A stretch of 64,000 nt of DNA from Neobacillus sp. SuZ13. Its GTDB lineage: Bacteria > Bacillota > Bacilli > Bacillales > Cytobacillaceae. Where the stretch lies: NCBI RefSeq assembly GCF_030123365.1, contig NZ_CP126107.1:3740001-3804000 (forward strand), read 5' to 3'. Every line of letters starts with the position of its first letter. The stretch's first letter is position 1. The translations under genes and the position numbers were made by a program. Positions 25,014 through 33,983 of this stretch are shown piece after piece. The notes under the pieces are model-generated. The model worked only from the letters and a program-made list of their open reading frames with translations, searched no databases and was not told the DNA's origin.

Positions 25014-25718
25014 TTAATCGTTTATACCAGTGAGAATCACTGCAAGCTCTTCTTGTAGTTCATACATTTTTTCCTCGGCCATTTTCTCATCGTGGTTACA
25101 AATAGCAATTAGTAACTCTTTATGAAAATGTAAGTATCTTTCTGTTGCATACTGTTTTTGATTCATACTGGCTATTGTAGCATATCGATAATCTAATTGA
25201 ACTTTAGACAACATTTGTAACATATTCACGAGAAGTTCATTGTTAGAAGCTTCGTAAATACTTTTATGGAATTCATAATCAGTCTGAGCCCATGTATCTT
25301 TATCCCCTAAAGACCTTTCCAGCAGAGAATAGCATTCTGTCATTTTTTCAATATCAGCTTGCGTTGCGTTCTTAGCCGCTAACTTAGCTGCAACAGGTTC
25401 AATTGCAAAGCCGAGTTCATTTAATTTTAACAAGAAATTTCGATTATTTCCTGAATCTGATGCCCATGCTAATACATCTGTATCCCACCATTGCCACTCC
25501 GAACGTGGAGATACAATTGTTCCTAATTTAGGAATGGATTTCACTAAACGACGAGTAGCCAATCCCTTAAATGCCTCCCTCACGACGGTTCGACTAACTC
25601 CATGTGACTCACTTAAGGTTTCTATTTTAGGAAGTGTATCTCCTGGAATTATATCTCCATTAATAATTTGTTTTCCAAGCTCATGAATTAATTGATCAGT
25701 TAAGTTATAAATAGCCAC
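25014..25718 (-). CDS. FadR-subfamily GntR transcriptional regulator
   Basis: A 234-aa regulator with a GntR winged helix (IHELGKQIINGDIIPGDTLP, HGVSRTVVREAFKGLATRRLV, LGTIVSP) and an FCD ligand domain carrying WWDTDVLAWA and DYEFHKSIYEASNN with the metal-binding His. The GTG at 25718 follows GGATGGGG by 8 nt. It is immediately upstream of the alpha/beta hydrolase operon and likely represses it in the absence of a pathway acid. It is clearly distinct in sequence from the FCD regulator at 4895. Confidence 0.88.
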   Translation of the reverse strand: MAIYNLTDQLIHELGKQIINGDIIPGDTLPKIETLSESHGVSRTVVREAFKGLATRRLVKSIPKLGTIVSPRSEWQWWDTDVLAWASDSGNNRNFLLKLNELGFAIEPVAAKLAAKNATQADIEKMTECYSLLERSLGDKDTWAQTDYEFHKSIYEASNNELLVNMLQMLSKVQLDYRYATIASMNQKQYATERYLHFHKELLIAICNHDEKMAEEKMYELQEELAVILTGIND

Positions 25719-25785
25719 TATCGATTCCCCATCCTTTACAGTAAAACGACAAAAATTTAATATAGATTATATTAAATATTTTAAC

Positions 25786-25803
25786 AAATAATATTATATT
25801 ATA
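25786..25803. promoter_or_regulatory. candidate operator before the FadR-type gene
   Basis: AAATAATATTATATTATA, 17 of 18 bases identical to the start of 24881-24900, about 70 bp upstream of the GTG start. AT-rich, so support is modest. Confidence 0.35.
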
Positions 25804-25908
25804 ATTTTAAGTTTACCATAACAAGAGCTCTTGATTTTGTTATTAAAGAAAATACCCATGTAAACAAAATTTGTTGTACAATAACTCTAATGAAATGGAG
25901 GTCATAAA

Positions 25909-26151
25909 ATGAAAAAAGTGATTATTTATTCACAAGAAACATGCCCGCCTTGCCATGCTGAAAAATTATGGTTTAAAGAAAACGGGATTGAGTTTGAAGA
26001 GAGAGACATCCGGAAAAATGATCAATATCTGCATGAACTTATTGGGCTAGGTGCTGCTGCTACACCAGCAACCGTTATCAAAGATGGAGATCGTGAAGAC
26101 GTGATCCTAGGATTTGATCAAGCGAAATTGGCTGAAATATTAGGGATTTAA
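25909..26151 (+). CDS. glutaredoxin/NrdH-like thiol oxidoreductase (CPPC)
   Basis: An 80-aa thioredoxin-fold protein with active-site CPPC at residues 12-15 in SQETCPPCHAEK, the cis-Pro region AAATPATVI, and the terminal GFDQAKLAEIL. CPPC rather than CPYC or CVQC suggests a thioltransferase that may use bacillithiol, since Bacilli do not make glutathione (general knowledge). Bacilloredoxins have CGC and are different. GGAGGTC precedes the ATG. It stands alone with a hairpin 12 bp after the stop. Confidence 0.88.
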   Translation: MKKVIIYSQETCPPCHAEKLWFKENGIEFEERDIRKNDQYLHELIGLGAAATPATVIKDGDREDVILGFDQAKLAEILGI

Positions 26152-26163
26152 GGTATGTCAAAC

Positions 26164-26187
26164 GGCTTGATATTTGAAATCAAGCCT
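26164..26187 (+). terminator. hairpin after the glutaredoxin gene
   Basis: GGCTTGAT and ATCAAGCC, loop about seven bases, followed by TTCAT. Confidence 0.6.
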
Positions 26188-26202
26188 TCATAATGAAACT
26201 TA

Positions 26203-26235
26203 AATGGCGAACAGTGACTGTCACTGTTCGCCATT
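26203..26235. repeat. perfect 15-bp inverted repeat between glutaredoxin and nat
   Basis: AATGGCGAACAGTGA, loop CTG, then the exact complement TCACTGTTCGCCATT. T-rich on the plus side, A-rich on the minus side. It directly abuts the nat stop codon and probably terminates nat transcription. Perfect palindromes of this kind are often dispersed in Bacillaceae intergenic DNA. Confidence 0.75.
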
Positions 26236-26237
26236 AT

Positions 26238-27011
26238 TTACAGGCCAAATTGTTGCTTTGCCAGCTCTTTGAATTTCACGTGATCAATGGTCTCTTTAGA
26301 CAGTATTCCATCCGCCCATTGGGTAAATGTGGTATCTGTTAAGGTAATATTTCCGTTTTGGGTAAGTCGGGTAATTAAAGGATGTTTGTTAAATGAAGAT
26401 TTCGGGTGTTTAGCAATAATTGTTTGAATATCATTCAAGTTCGCAACTTCAATAGATTTCCGAGAATCAAAAGCATAGCCTATTTTCCACTCGGTATCTT
26501 TATGCTTTAGTTTCATTTCTAAACAATAGTCCCCAAATTCTTGTTTTTCTTTTTTTATTCTAAACTCTCCATTATAAGAAGATATGGTCTCACCGGATAA
26601 AGGAACAGGTTTTAAAGGTAGATTTCCACCAAAGCCCGTGTCAATTAAATACGTCTGTCCCTCGTGATTTAAAAGTACCGTTACATGCGTCCTTCCAAGT
26701 TGAATATACTCTTCAGCAGCATGATTATAAACAACTCCGTCTGTAAGTACTGCGTTAAACCCATTTTCTAAGAGGTAGAAATAGAAAAGTGGATTTAATT
26801 CGTAACAAAGGCCGCCTTCATTCCTTTCCACTATTTTGTGAATTAAGTTTTCCTTTGTAATCTTACCTGTTTTATTTTCAATGATTGATAAATTTTCAAA
26901 CGGAATGGTTTGTGCTGTTTTTTCAAGAACTTCAGCTAACTTTTCAAAGGTAATTTTTTGGTCTTCCGGCAAACCTATTCTTTTATGAAATAAAGTAGTC
27001 AGGTTTTGCAT
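26238..27011 (-). CDS. nat: arylamine N-acetyltransferase
   Basis: A 257-aa NAT that moves acetyl from acetyl-CoA to arylamines or hydrazines. The catalytic triad is complete: C69 in RNEGGLCYELN, H109 in GRTHVTVLLN and D124 in YLIDTGFGGN. TIPFENLSI near residue 36 is the family signature. The ATG at 27011 follows GGAGGAG by 5 nt; the ORF start at 27050 has none. It lies just downstream of helD, with no evident functional link. The physiological substrate is unknown. Confidence 0.94.
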   Translation of the reverse strand: MQNLTTLFHKRIGLPEDQKITFEKLAEVLEKTAQTIPFENLSIIENKTGKITKENLIHKIVERNEGGLCYELNPLFYFYLLENGFNAVLTDGVVYNHAAEEYIQLGRTHVTVLLNHEGQTYLIDTGFGGNLPLKPVPLSGETISSYNGEFRIKKEKQEFGDYCLEMKLKHKDTEWKIGYAFDSRKSIEVANLNDIQTIIAKHPKSSFNKHPLITRLTQNGNITLTDTTFTQWADGILSKETIDHVKFKELAKQQFGL

Positions 27012-27062
27012 TACTTCTCCTCCAAGCACTTTTTTTGGACTCCACAGCACTTTTATTGACCA

Positions 27063-29363
27063 CTAGAAACGTCCCTGTTGTACTCTATCCAATAACAAGT
27101 CCGATGGTGAACTTGCATATAGATACAACCTATGCATCGGTCTAGTCATGGCTACATATAGTAATTTGATATCTAGTTCTTCGTCACTGTACAATTCTTC
27201 CAGGGTAACAATCAGGACGGCATCAAATTCTAATCCTTTTGAAAGGTGCGAAGGTAAGATCACAATGCTGCCCTTTTTCATATCTTCTTTTTCTTCTAAT
27301 AACTGTATTGGAAGATTGCTATTTTCCAGCATTTTATGTATACGCAGGCACTCTTTGTCGGTCCTTCCAATAATCGCAATCGAGTTAAGCTCTTCCTTTT
27401 TGAGCAACTGAATATCATCTTCAAGGATCTGTTTTACTTGTTCCAAATTGACAGGGTCTATTTTCGTAAAACGGGGTTTGTCCCCATGGCGAATGACTGG
27501 TTCCACTTTTGGCAAGTCTTGATCCATAATCGAAAGAATGTCGTTGGCTAACTGCATGATCTCGACCGTGGTTCGATAACTCTTTTGTAATGTTTGATAA
27601 TTTGCATTCGGGAAAATTTCCTTTACTAATGGTTCCCAGCTTTTTAACCCTCGATAAGAATGAATCCCTTGCGCTAAATCTCCCACAATCGTAAATAATT
27701 CTGTTTCAAAGCCCGCTTTAAGTGCAGCAAATTGAAAATAACTATAGTCCTGGGCTTCATCAATGAAAATACTCTTCATTTTATATTGTTCTTCGATGCC
27801 TTCTAATTTTGCTTTCATATAGAATAACGGAGCAAAGTCCTCAAGTTCTAGCGCTTTTTTATCAAAATTCCTTTGACAATATTTACTTAACGCTCTACAT
27901 TCTTTCTCTGAAAGCGTACTGGAATACTTTTGTAAAAGTTCGGGCGAAGTCATCAGTTCCTTGTATAAAGAAAAAATATCTTTTTTAACAAAAGGAGCCA
28001 TATAATTTTTTACCGCAACCTTCGACTCTTTCTCCACAGAACTGATTCTTTTTTCTTTTGAATCCATGAAATTGACTACTTTTTCCTTCCTTTTTTCTGA
28101 ATCCGGCCGGCCGCTAAAAAGAAGCTTTTCTAAAGCATCGTCATATTTACTATTAATTTTAGAAAGGATCAGCGATTTTTTTAATCTTAGATCATTTGCT
28201 AATATATTTTTAATTTTATCCAGTCTCTTATAGATTGGTAAGTATTGAAATTCTTGTATAAATAGTTTTTTGAGTCTCCCCCCTCTTATCAGGCGAGATT
28301 TTTCAATCATAAAATCCTCGGAGGGTGCTAAATTAAACTCAATTTCTTTTAAATAATGGTCAATTACCTCCTTAAATTCCAGCGATCCTTTATAACTAGA
28401 AACCCATTGAATCATATTTGATTTCTCGTTTCCGTTAATGAGCGTCATTAATTTTGAATTAGGAGAGATTAATTTCATTTTAATCCCTAAACACTTGCTC
28501 ATAAACTCAATATAAGTCGTTTGTTTAATCTTGTTTACCCCTAGATCTGGAAGGACCGCGGAAATATAATCAATAAATAATTTATTAGGTGCAAGAATCA
28601 TTAATTTTTCTGGAGGAAATCGATATCCAGAAGAGTATAGAAAGTAGGAAATTCGATGGAGAGCAATGGTTGTTTTACCACTTCCTGCAGCTCCTTGAAC
28701 GATAATGGGATGTTTAAGAGAGGCTCTAATAACTTCATTTTGCTCATTTTGGATGGTCGCCACAATCTCGGTTAAGCGATTGTCTGCTTTTCCTGATAAG
28801 GATTTTTGTAATAATTCATCATGTGTGGTTAAATCGATATCTCTAATGTCTTTTAAAAATCCATTCTCGATTTCGTACTGCCGCTTTAGTGATAAATAAC
28901 CACTTTGTGTTTCCCCATAGGCGTCATACGTTACATCCCCAAGACGGCCATCATAGTAAACATTTGCAATTGGAGACCGCCAATCGACAATAATAGGAAT
29001 CTGATTGACACGGTCGAACAAGGAGGCTTTTCCAATATATAAAATCTCTTCGTTGCTGTCACCACTGCTCGTAAAATTGATTCGAGAGAAGTACGGTTTG
29101 CCGATGACGCTTGCTAACCTTTCCAATTCACTTTCAGCCAATTCTAAAAATTGAGCATTCGTTAGGAGGGTCATGTAACTTAAACTACTATCTGATGTAT
29201 CCAGTTCTGCAAAGGCTTCTTTCAAATTCTCAACGAACTGTTCTTTATTTCCCTTCGACATTTCCAAAACATTTTTAATAAATTCTTTTGTAAATTCTAA
29301 GCGTTCCACTTCTTCTTGATAATCTTTATGTTCTCGAACTGATTTTTGTTTGTTTGAACTCAT
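27063..29363 (-). CDS. helD: RNA polymerase recycling ATPase HelD (UvrD/Rep-like)
   Basis: A 766-aa superfamily 1 helicase-like protein of the HelD family, which removes stalled RNA polymerase from DNA. The N-terminal EHKDYQEEVERLEFTKEFI region forms the coiled arm; DWRSPIANVYYD is characteristic; Walker A is IVQGAAGSGKTTIALHR near residue 222; Walker B is SIFIDEAQDYSYFQF; the motif-III-like VGDLAQGIHSYRGLKSW follows; the C-terminal LLYVAMTRPMHRLYLYA is motif VI. Length matches B. subtilis HelD (774). Transcribed alone ahead of nat. Confidence 0.93.
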   Translation of the reverse strand: MSSNKQKSVREHKDYQEEVERLEFTKEFIKNVLEMSKGNKEQFVENLKEAFAELDTSDSSLSYMTLLTNAQFLELAESELERLASVIGKPYFSRINFTSSGDSNEEILYIGKASLFDRVNQIPIIVDWRSPIANVYYDGRLGDVTYDAYGETQSGYLSLKRQYEIENGFLKDIRDIDLTTHDELLQKSLSGKADNRLTEIVATIQNEQNEVIRASLKHPIIVQGAAGSGKTTIALHRISYFLYSSGYRFPPEKLMILAPNKLFIDYISAVLPDLGVNKIKQTTYIEFMSKCLGIKMKLISPNSKLMTLINGNEKSNMIQWVSSYKGSLEFKEVIDHYLKEIEFNLAPSEDFMIEKSRLIRGGRLKKLFIQEFQYLPIYKRLDKIKNILANDLRLKKSLILSKINSKYDDALEKLLFSGRPDSEKRKEKVVNFMDSKEKRISSVEKESKVAVKNYMAPFVKKDIFSLYKELMTSPELLQKYSSTLSEKECRALSKYCQRNFDKKALELEDFAPLFYMKAKLEGIEEQYKMKSIFIDEAQDYSYFQFAALKAGFETELFTIVGDLAQGIHSYRGLKSWEPLVKEIFPNANYQTLQKSYRTTVEIMQLANDILSIMDQDLPKVEPVIRHGDKPRFTKIDPVNLEQVKQILEDDIQLLKKEELNSIAIIGRTDKECLRIHKMLENSNLPIQLLEEKEDMKKGSIVILPSHLSKGLEFDAVLIVTLEELYSDEELDIKLLYVAMTRPMHRLYLYASSPSDLLLDRVQQGRF

Positions 29364-29418
29364 TCTCTCAATCCGTCACCTCTCAATAGAGTTTATAGCG
29401 ATGGAACACGCACAAAAA

Positions 29419-29452
29419 GAAACATCTACAATTTTTTTGCAGATGCTTTCTT
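29419..29452 (-). terminator. terminator between the small membrane gene and helD
   Basis: GAAACATCT and AGATGCTTTC form a stem; on the minus strand TTTCTTTTTG follows, ending the transcript of the gene at 29507. Confidence 0.7.
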
Positions 29453-29506
29453 TCACAATGGAGTTATATTTTACCATTTAGCAAGTGATAATACAATATA
29501 CTTGTT

Positions 29507-29692
29507 TTACCCTTTGAAATAAAGTAAAGCAATAAGGAAGATAATTAATCCTATTAAGAAAATAGGACCAAGACCTGTACTGTATACAAAATAAATTCTA
29601 ATATGAAGAAGCGCATGGATAATAAGTATGACCAGCAAGCAAACCAGCAATACAATGGTCAATTGCACATTTTTATTGCGATTTCGATTCAA
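29507..29692 (-). CDS. small two-helix membrane protein
   Basis: A 61-aa protein: basic N-terminus NRNRNKN, one hydrophobic helix (LTIVLLVCLLVILIIHALL) and a second (PIFLIGLIIFLIALLYF). The TTG start at 29692 has AGGGAG 7-8 nt upstream, and a terminator follows, so it is probably real. Function unknown. Confidence 0.55.
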   Translation of the reverse strand: MNRNRNKNVQLTIVLLVCLLVILIIHALLHIRIYFVYSTGLGPIFLIGLIIFLIALLYFKG

Positions 29693-29890
29693 AAAATTTG
29701 CTCCCTTCTAGAAGCTTTACAGGGACAGTTTAGTTTTTTATATAAATATTTTATATAAGCTTGAAATATTCCTACCTATCCTCCCCTGCAAGGTTTATTA
29801 TAAATAAAATAATTTCCATTTTTTACAGTTTAATATGATATAATTGTGATATCACTTTTATATCACTTTAAGTATAATGGAGGGGTCAAA

Positions 29891-30748
29891 ATGAAGGAAA
29901 AATCAATTTTTAAAATGAATGGATTTGCTGCACTGATAATTGCGCTTTTTTGTATTGGTCTTGGGATCTTTTTAATAACTACTGGAACAATCTCGGAGAA
30001 AATTACTGGTGGAATCGTTTTAATTTTAGGATTAATCCTTGCAACAAGTTTGACCATTGTGCAGCCCAACGAAGCAAAAGTATTAACCTTCTTTGGTACT
30101 TATCTTGGTGTCATCAGGGACCAAGGATTATGGGCAACCATCCCGTTTACTTTCAAAAGAAGTGTCTCCTTACGAGTAACAAACTTTAACAGTGAGAGGC
30201 TAAAAGTAAATGATTTAGAAGGAAATCCCATTGAGATTGCAGCTGTGGTTGTTTATAAAGTGAGGGATGCAGCAAAAGCATTGTATGACGTGGAAAACTA
30301 TAATAAATTCATCCAAATCCAAAGTGAAACCGGGCTTCGCCATATTGCAAGCAGATATGCTTATGATTCGTTCGATCATGCTGAAAACCCATTAACTCTT
30401 CGTCAGAATAGCGATGAAGTCGCAGATGTTCTTATGTATGATTTACAAAAAAGATTGGATGTAGCTGGTGTGGATGTGATCGAAGCAAGAATTATGCATC
30501 TTGCCTATTCTTCTGAAATTGCTTCTGCCATGCTGCAAAGACAACAAGCGCAAGCCGTATTATCTGCTCGAAAGGTGATTGTCGACGGTGCCGTTGGACT
30601 TGTAAAAGCTGCGATTGACCAACTCGCAGAGCAAGAAATTGTTGAACTGGATGAAGATAAAAAAGCCCAGATGGTCAATAACCTAATGGTCGCCATTGTC
30701 TCTGAAAAAGGAACGCAGCCCATTATCAATACAGGAAGCATCTATTAA
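29891..30748 (+). CDS. SPFH/band 7 domain membrane protein
   Basis: A 285-aa protein with two N-terminal membrane segments (NGFAALIIALFCIGLGIFLI and ITGGIVLILGLILATSLTIV) and an SPFH domain starting at QPNEAKVLTFFGTYLGV. The domain goes on through VSLRVTNFNSERLKVNDLEG to the helical AEQEIVELDEDKKAQMVNNLM. SPFH proteins form membrane rings that organise microdomains or guard proteases; the target is unknown. The ATG at 29891 has GGAGGGG upstream; the ORF's earlier start lacks an RBS. The tiny ribbon-helix-helix gene follows after 13 bp. Confidence 0.88.
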   Translation: MKEKSIFKMNGFAALIIALFCIGLGIFLITTGTISEKITGGIVLILGLILATSLTIVQPNEAKVLTFFGTYLGVIRDQGLWATIPFTFKRSVSLRVTNFNSERLKVNDLEGNPIEIAAVVVYKVRDAAKALYDVENYNKFIQIQSETGLRHIASRYAYDSFDHAENPLTLRQNSDEVADVLMYDLQKRLDVAGVDVIEARIMHLAYSSEIASAMLQRQQAQAVLSARKVIVDGAVGLVKAAIDQLAEQEIVELDEDKKAQMVNNLMVAIVSEKGTQPIINTGSIY

Positions 30749-30761
30749 GGTTGTGTAATAA

Positions 30762-30917
30762 ATGAGCAAACGAAAATCCTTTCCACTTCGGATTGACCCG
30801 AAGTTATATGAAGTGCTGGAAAAATGGGCCGAGGATGAAATAAGAAGCGTCAACGCTCAAATCGAGGTCATTTTAAAAGAAGCTGCTAAAAAGGCCGGAA
30901 GACTAAAAAAAGAATAA
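30762..30917 (+). CDS. Arc-type ribbon-helix-helix protein (51 aa)
   Basis: Read from the sequence, an ATG frame encodes 51 residues: [19 protein letters not shown] (beta strand then helix 1), [20 protein letters not shown] (helix 2) and a basic tail [19 protein letters not shown] followed by [14 protein letters not shown] is the pattern of Arc/MetJ-like DNA-binding proteins. It starts 13 bp after the SPFH stop, with AAGG about 12 nt upstream. Similar short RHH genes next to SPFH genes are seen in Bacillus genomes to my knowledge; whether it binds DNA is not shown. Confidence 0.72.
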   Translation: MSKRKSFPLRIDPKLYEVLEKWAEDEIRSVNAQIEVILKEAAKKAGRLKKE

Positions 30918-30940
30918 ATGGCACCATTTTTTTAGAAAAT

Positions 30941-30986
30941 AACCCCCTAATTTACTTACGCTAAGCAGAAAGAAAATTAGGGGGTT
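30941..30986. terminator. terminator after the SPFH-RHH pair
   Basis: AACCCCCTAATT and AATTAGGGGGTT make a 12-bp perfect stem with a loop of about 22 bases. It is flanked by A- and T-rich DNA and could end either strand. Confidence 0.7.
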
Positions 30987-31281
30987 GATGTCTTGATATG
31001 GGAAACGTACGCTAGGGAAAGTTCCTTCTTACATAAGCGTATGCTATACTCATTCAACCTGAGATTTTCGGGACAAACTGACCGGTTACTCCATCCCCGG
31101 ATAACGTCCACCAAATGCCTTTGGACTTACAGCATCAATATGAGCCAAATCTTCAGAAGAAGTTCAATATCTACTGCCCTTACATTTTTATTGGAAAATT
31201 CATTAATAACTTAAACTCATACTCTATTTTCTTTTACTGGTATTTTAGTTATAATATATCTATATAATTGCATAAAATAAA
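30987..31281. other. intergenic DNA
   Basis: No convincing gene. A frame at 30993-31214 on the plus strand has no RBS and no recognisable domain. The right end supplies the T tract of the toxin-locus terminator on the minus strand. Confidence 0.5.
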
Positions 31282-31315
31282 ATGACCGCGGGTGCTGGTA
31301 ACACCTAACGGTCAT
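31282..31315 (-). terminator. terminator of the holin-like toxin transcript
   Basis: ATGACCG and CGGTCAT enclose an inner stem (GGTGTT/AGCACC). On the minus strand it is followed by TTTTATTTTAT. The loop-rich stem lies about 80 bp after the toxin stop codon, as in other loci of this type. Confidence 0.75.
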
Positions 31316-31395
31316 GCAATAGCAGGTTCCGGTGCAAGGGAATCAGCATTCAGTGTAAGTAATCCTCCTAGGGCAGCAGCTAACTCCAGGGTGGA

Positions 31396-31479
31396 TTATT
31401 TTTTTTGATTAAATGATAGAACTGCAACAATTAGACTTCCAAATCCAAACATAATCATAAATGTTTCAAATACTGTCAA
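31396..31479 (-). CDS. holin-like type I toxin peptide (27 aa)
   Basis: A TTG frame gives a 27-residue peptide: TVFETFMIMFGFGSLIVAVL, then a short polar end with QKK. This is the form of the putative holin-like toxins and the TxpA/BsrG-type type I toxins: one membrane helix, T-V-F-E start, and a Lys tail. GAAAGGGGGTG lies upstream at a suitable distance. The long untranslated 3' part with a strong terminator at 31282-31315 is typical, and an antisense antitoxin RNA from the plus strand is expected but I could not identify its promoter. Too short for routine ORF callers. Confidence 0.72.
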   Translation of the reverse strand: MTVFETFMIMFGFGSLIVAVLSFNQKK

Positions 31480-31740
31480 TCAGCATCACCCCCTTTCTGA
31501 TGGGAATGTGCCAATCACCCTTGAGAAATCCTACTCTATTGCTCTTTCATTTTATCATGTAATCCCACAAATAGGAACATATGTTTTGTTTTTATGTTGA
31601 AATAGGTCCATACGAACAAAATCATTCTTTGTTTCAACTTTATTATGGTAATAAACTCCTAGATGAGTTCCACCAGGTTAAATAAATGGGCATATATGGG
31701 ATTAATTAACTCTATTCCATCAGTTCAGCCACAAAAAAAG

Positions 31741-32259
<519 letters not shown>

Positions 32260-32284
32260 TTAAATATATCGCTCCTTTATATAA

Positions 32285-32737
32285 TCAATAATTTCTCTTG
32301 TTTCCCTTTTTTACAAATTCCCAGTCTTTTTCTACATTTTTTCTAACCTTTTGAAGAAGAGTAAAAATGGTTTCTACTTCCCTTTCGGAAAATCCCTCTA
32401 ATGCAACGGTATTGGAATAATCATTCTCTCTTCTTATAAAAGGATAAACATTTAATCCTTTCTCCGTTGGAAAGAGCTTTTTAATTTTTTTGTTATGTTC
32501 ATCTTCTTTCTTTTCAATAAATCCATTCATTTCAAGTTTTTTTATAGCACGAGCTGCCGTTGTTCGATCTACTTTTATCATCTCAGCTAACTTTTCTTGA
32601 ATGATTCCTGGATTCTCACATATTCGCACAAGGTACAAATACTGCCCTTTTGTAAGGTCATATTCTTTGAATTCTATATTACTTATAGAATCTAATGCCC
32701 TTGCTATCATTCCAATTTCTCGTAAAATTTCTTTCAT
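32285..32737 (-). CDS. MarR family transcriptional regulator
   Basis: A 150-aa winged-helix regulator: LTKGQYLYLVRICENPGIIQEKLAEMIKVDRTTAARAIKKL forms the DNA-binding helices, followed by the wing IEKKEDEHNKKIKKLFPTEKG. MarR proteins are dimeric repressors that respond to small molecules. It precedes paiA on the same strand and is divergent from the GNAT gene at 32866; ATGCAACAAAA-type text in the shared upstream region (around 32760-32830, TTGCATTT and its complement) may be the operator. That pairing is inference. Confidence 0.9.
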   Translation of the reverse strand: MKEILREIGMIARALDSISNIEFKEYDLTKGQYLYLVRICENPGIIQEKLAEMIKVDRTTAARAIKKLEMNGFIEKKEDEHNKKIKKLFPTEKGLNVYPFIRRENDYSNTVALEGFSEREVETIFTLLQKVRKNVEKDWEFVKKGNKRNY

Positions 32738-32804
32738 AATTTTCTCCTTAAGCCACTTTTTTGTTGCATTTACTATAAAAGTGATATAAATTAAATTTAA
32801 CTTA

Positions 32805-32828
32805 ATCTTGTTGCATTTGCAACAAAAT
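32805..32828. promoter_or_regulatory. candidate MarR operator
   Basis: TTGTTGCATTTGCAACAA (32808-32825) is a near-perfect palindrome centred on ATTT, and TTGTTGCATTTAC recurs at 32760-32772 on the other side of the marR start. Both sit in the gap between the divergent marR and GNAT genes. Confidence 0.55.
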
Positions 32829-32865
32829 TATCGAGATCACATTAATTTAAAAGGGGATGAAATAA

Positions 32866-33306
32866 ATGTATGCAAAAAGAATAACGATGGATGAAGATTT
32901 AAAGGCAGCATTTGCTACTCGGGAACAAGTATTTGTGAAGGAACAAGGTGTACCACTAGAAGATGAATTTGATCAATTTGATACACTGAATGGTCTTAGC
33001 GAGCACATATTAGTCCACTATAATGAACAAGCAGTCGGTACGGGAAGGATCAGGTTTGTTGATGGTGTAGGTAAATTGGAGAGAATCTGCATCCTTGAAC
33101 CTTACCGTAAATTTGGGCTTGGAAAAATCATAATACAAGCGTTAGAAGAGATTGCGGAAGAGCGGGGAGCCTCGCAAGTTAAATTACATGGACAAACTCA
33201 GGCAGAAGGATTTTATAGAAAACTAGGGTTTAGGACATCATCTACAATCTTTATGGAAGATGGAATCCCACATATTCTCATGTTCAAAGAATTATCTACT
33301 AAATAA
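32866..33306 (+). CDS. GNAT family N-acetyltransferase (YjcF-like)
   Basis: A 146-aa GNAT protein. Features are RITMDEDLKAAFATREQVFVKEQGVPLEDEFD at the N-terminus, ILVHYNEQAVGTGRIRF, LERICILEPYRKFGLGKII (acetyl-CoA site) and LHGQTQAEGFYRKLGFRT near the end. This is the layout of B. subtilis YjcF and ElaA-like proteins; substrate unknown. GGGGATG lies before the ATG. The next gene begins in the stop codon (TAATG overlap), so the two are coupled. Confidence 0.88.
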   Translation: MYAKRITMDEDLKAAFATREQVFVKEQGVPLEDEFDQFDTLNGLSEHILVHYNEQAVGTGRIRFVDGVGKLERICILEPYRKFGLGKIIIQALEEIAEERGASQVKLHGQTQAEGFYRKLGFRTSSTIFMEDGIPHILMFKELSTK

Positions 33307-33965
33307 TGACGATGAGGTCAAGTAAAGCTAAATATGTTGTTTATGTATTAGGAATATTACTATTAACCCTTGGTATTTCCTTAACTATAAAATCAGACCT
33401 TGGTACTTCACCCTTTGATGCAGTTTTGGTAGGACTGTCTAAAAATGTGGGGCTTACTGTGGGGAGTTGGGAAATAATAATAGCTTTAATATTGATAGGT
33501 TGTAATTCATTTTTAAAAAGACAAAGACCAGAAGTTTTGGGGTTGTTAACTGCAGTTATAACCGGTATTGGAATTGATATGTGGCTTTTTTTATTGCACA
33601 ATTTGATAGCACCTGAACTATGGTCCAGCAAAGGGATTTGTTTTGGAATCGGTATTGTTGTTATAGGATTAGGCACTGCAACCTATTTACACACAAATTT
33701 TGCACCCATACCAGTTGACCGGTTAACATTAATCATACAAGAATTAACTAGAACAAATATATTCTTTTCGAGAACATTCATTTACCTGGTGTTCTTGATA
33801 ATGGCTATGATATTGGATGGACCAATTGGCGTTGGAACTTTAATAACCGTTTGTTTAGGGGGGGGAATACTAAATTACTTCATGCCTTTTACTGAAAAAG
33901 TATTAGACCGCATATTAACACACTACAGTAAATTACCCAATTATGAAAAAGAAAAAAACATTTAA
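33306..33965 (+). CDS. YczE/YitT-like integral membrane protein
   Basis: A 219-aa protein with about five hydrophobic segments. TLGISLTIKSDLGTSPFDAV and FAPIPVDRLTLIIQE are characteristic of the YczE/YyaS/YitT group. In B. subtilis YczE supports non-ribosomal lipopeptide production by an unknown mechanism; a general transport or membrane role is possible. The start overlaps the stop of the GNAT gene, and a second ATG is two codons in. Confidence 0.85.
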   Translation: MTMRSSKAKYVVYVLGILLLTLGISLTIKSDLGTSPFDAVLVGLSKNVGLTVGSWEIIIALILIGCNSFLKRQRPEVLGLLTAVITGIGIDMWLFLLHNLIAPELWSSKGICFGIGIVVIGLGTATYLHTNFAPIPVDRLTLIIQELTRTNIFFSRTFIYLVFLIMAMILDGPIGVGTLITVCLGGGILNYFMPFTEKVLDRILTHYSKLPNYEKEKNI

Positions 33966-33983
33966 TTTAGGCAACCGTAAAAA

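Noticed and set aside
30993..31214. 73-codon plus-strand frame after the SPFH unit
   Set aside because: No RBS or conserved features; lies in low-complexity intergenic DNA after a terminator.
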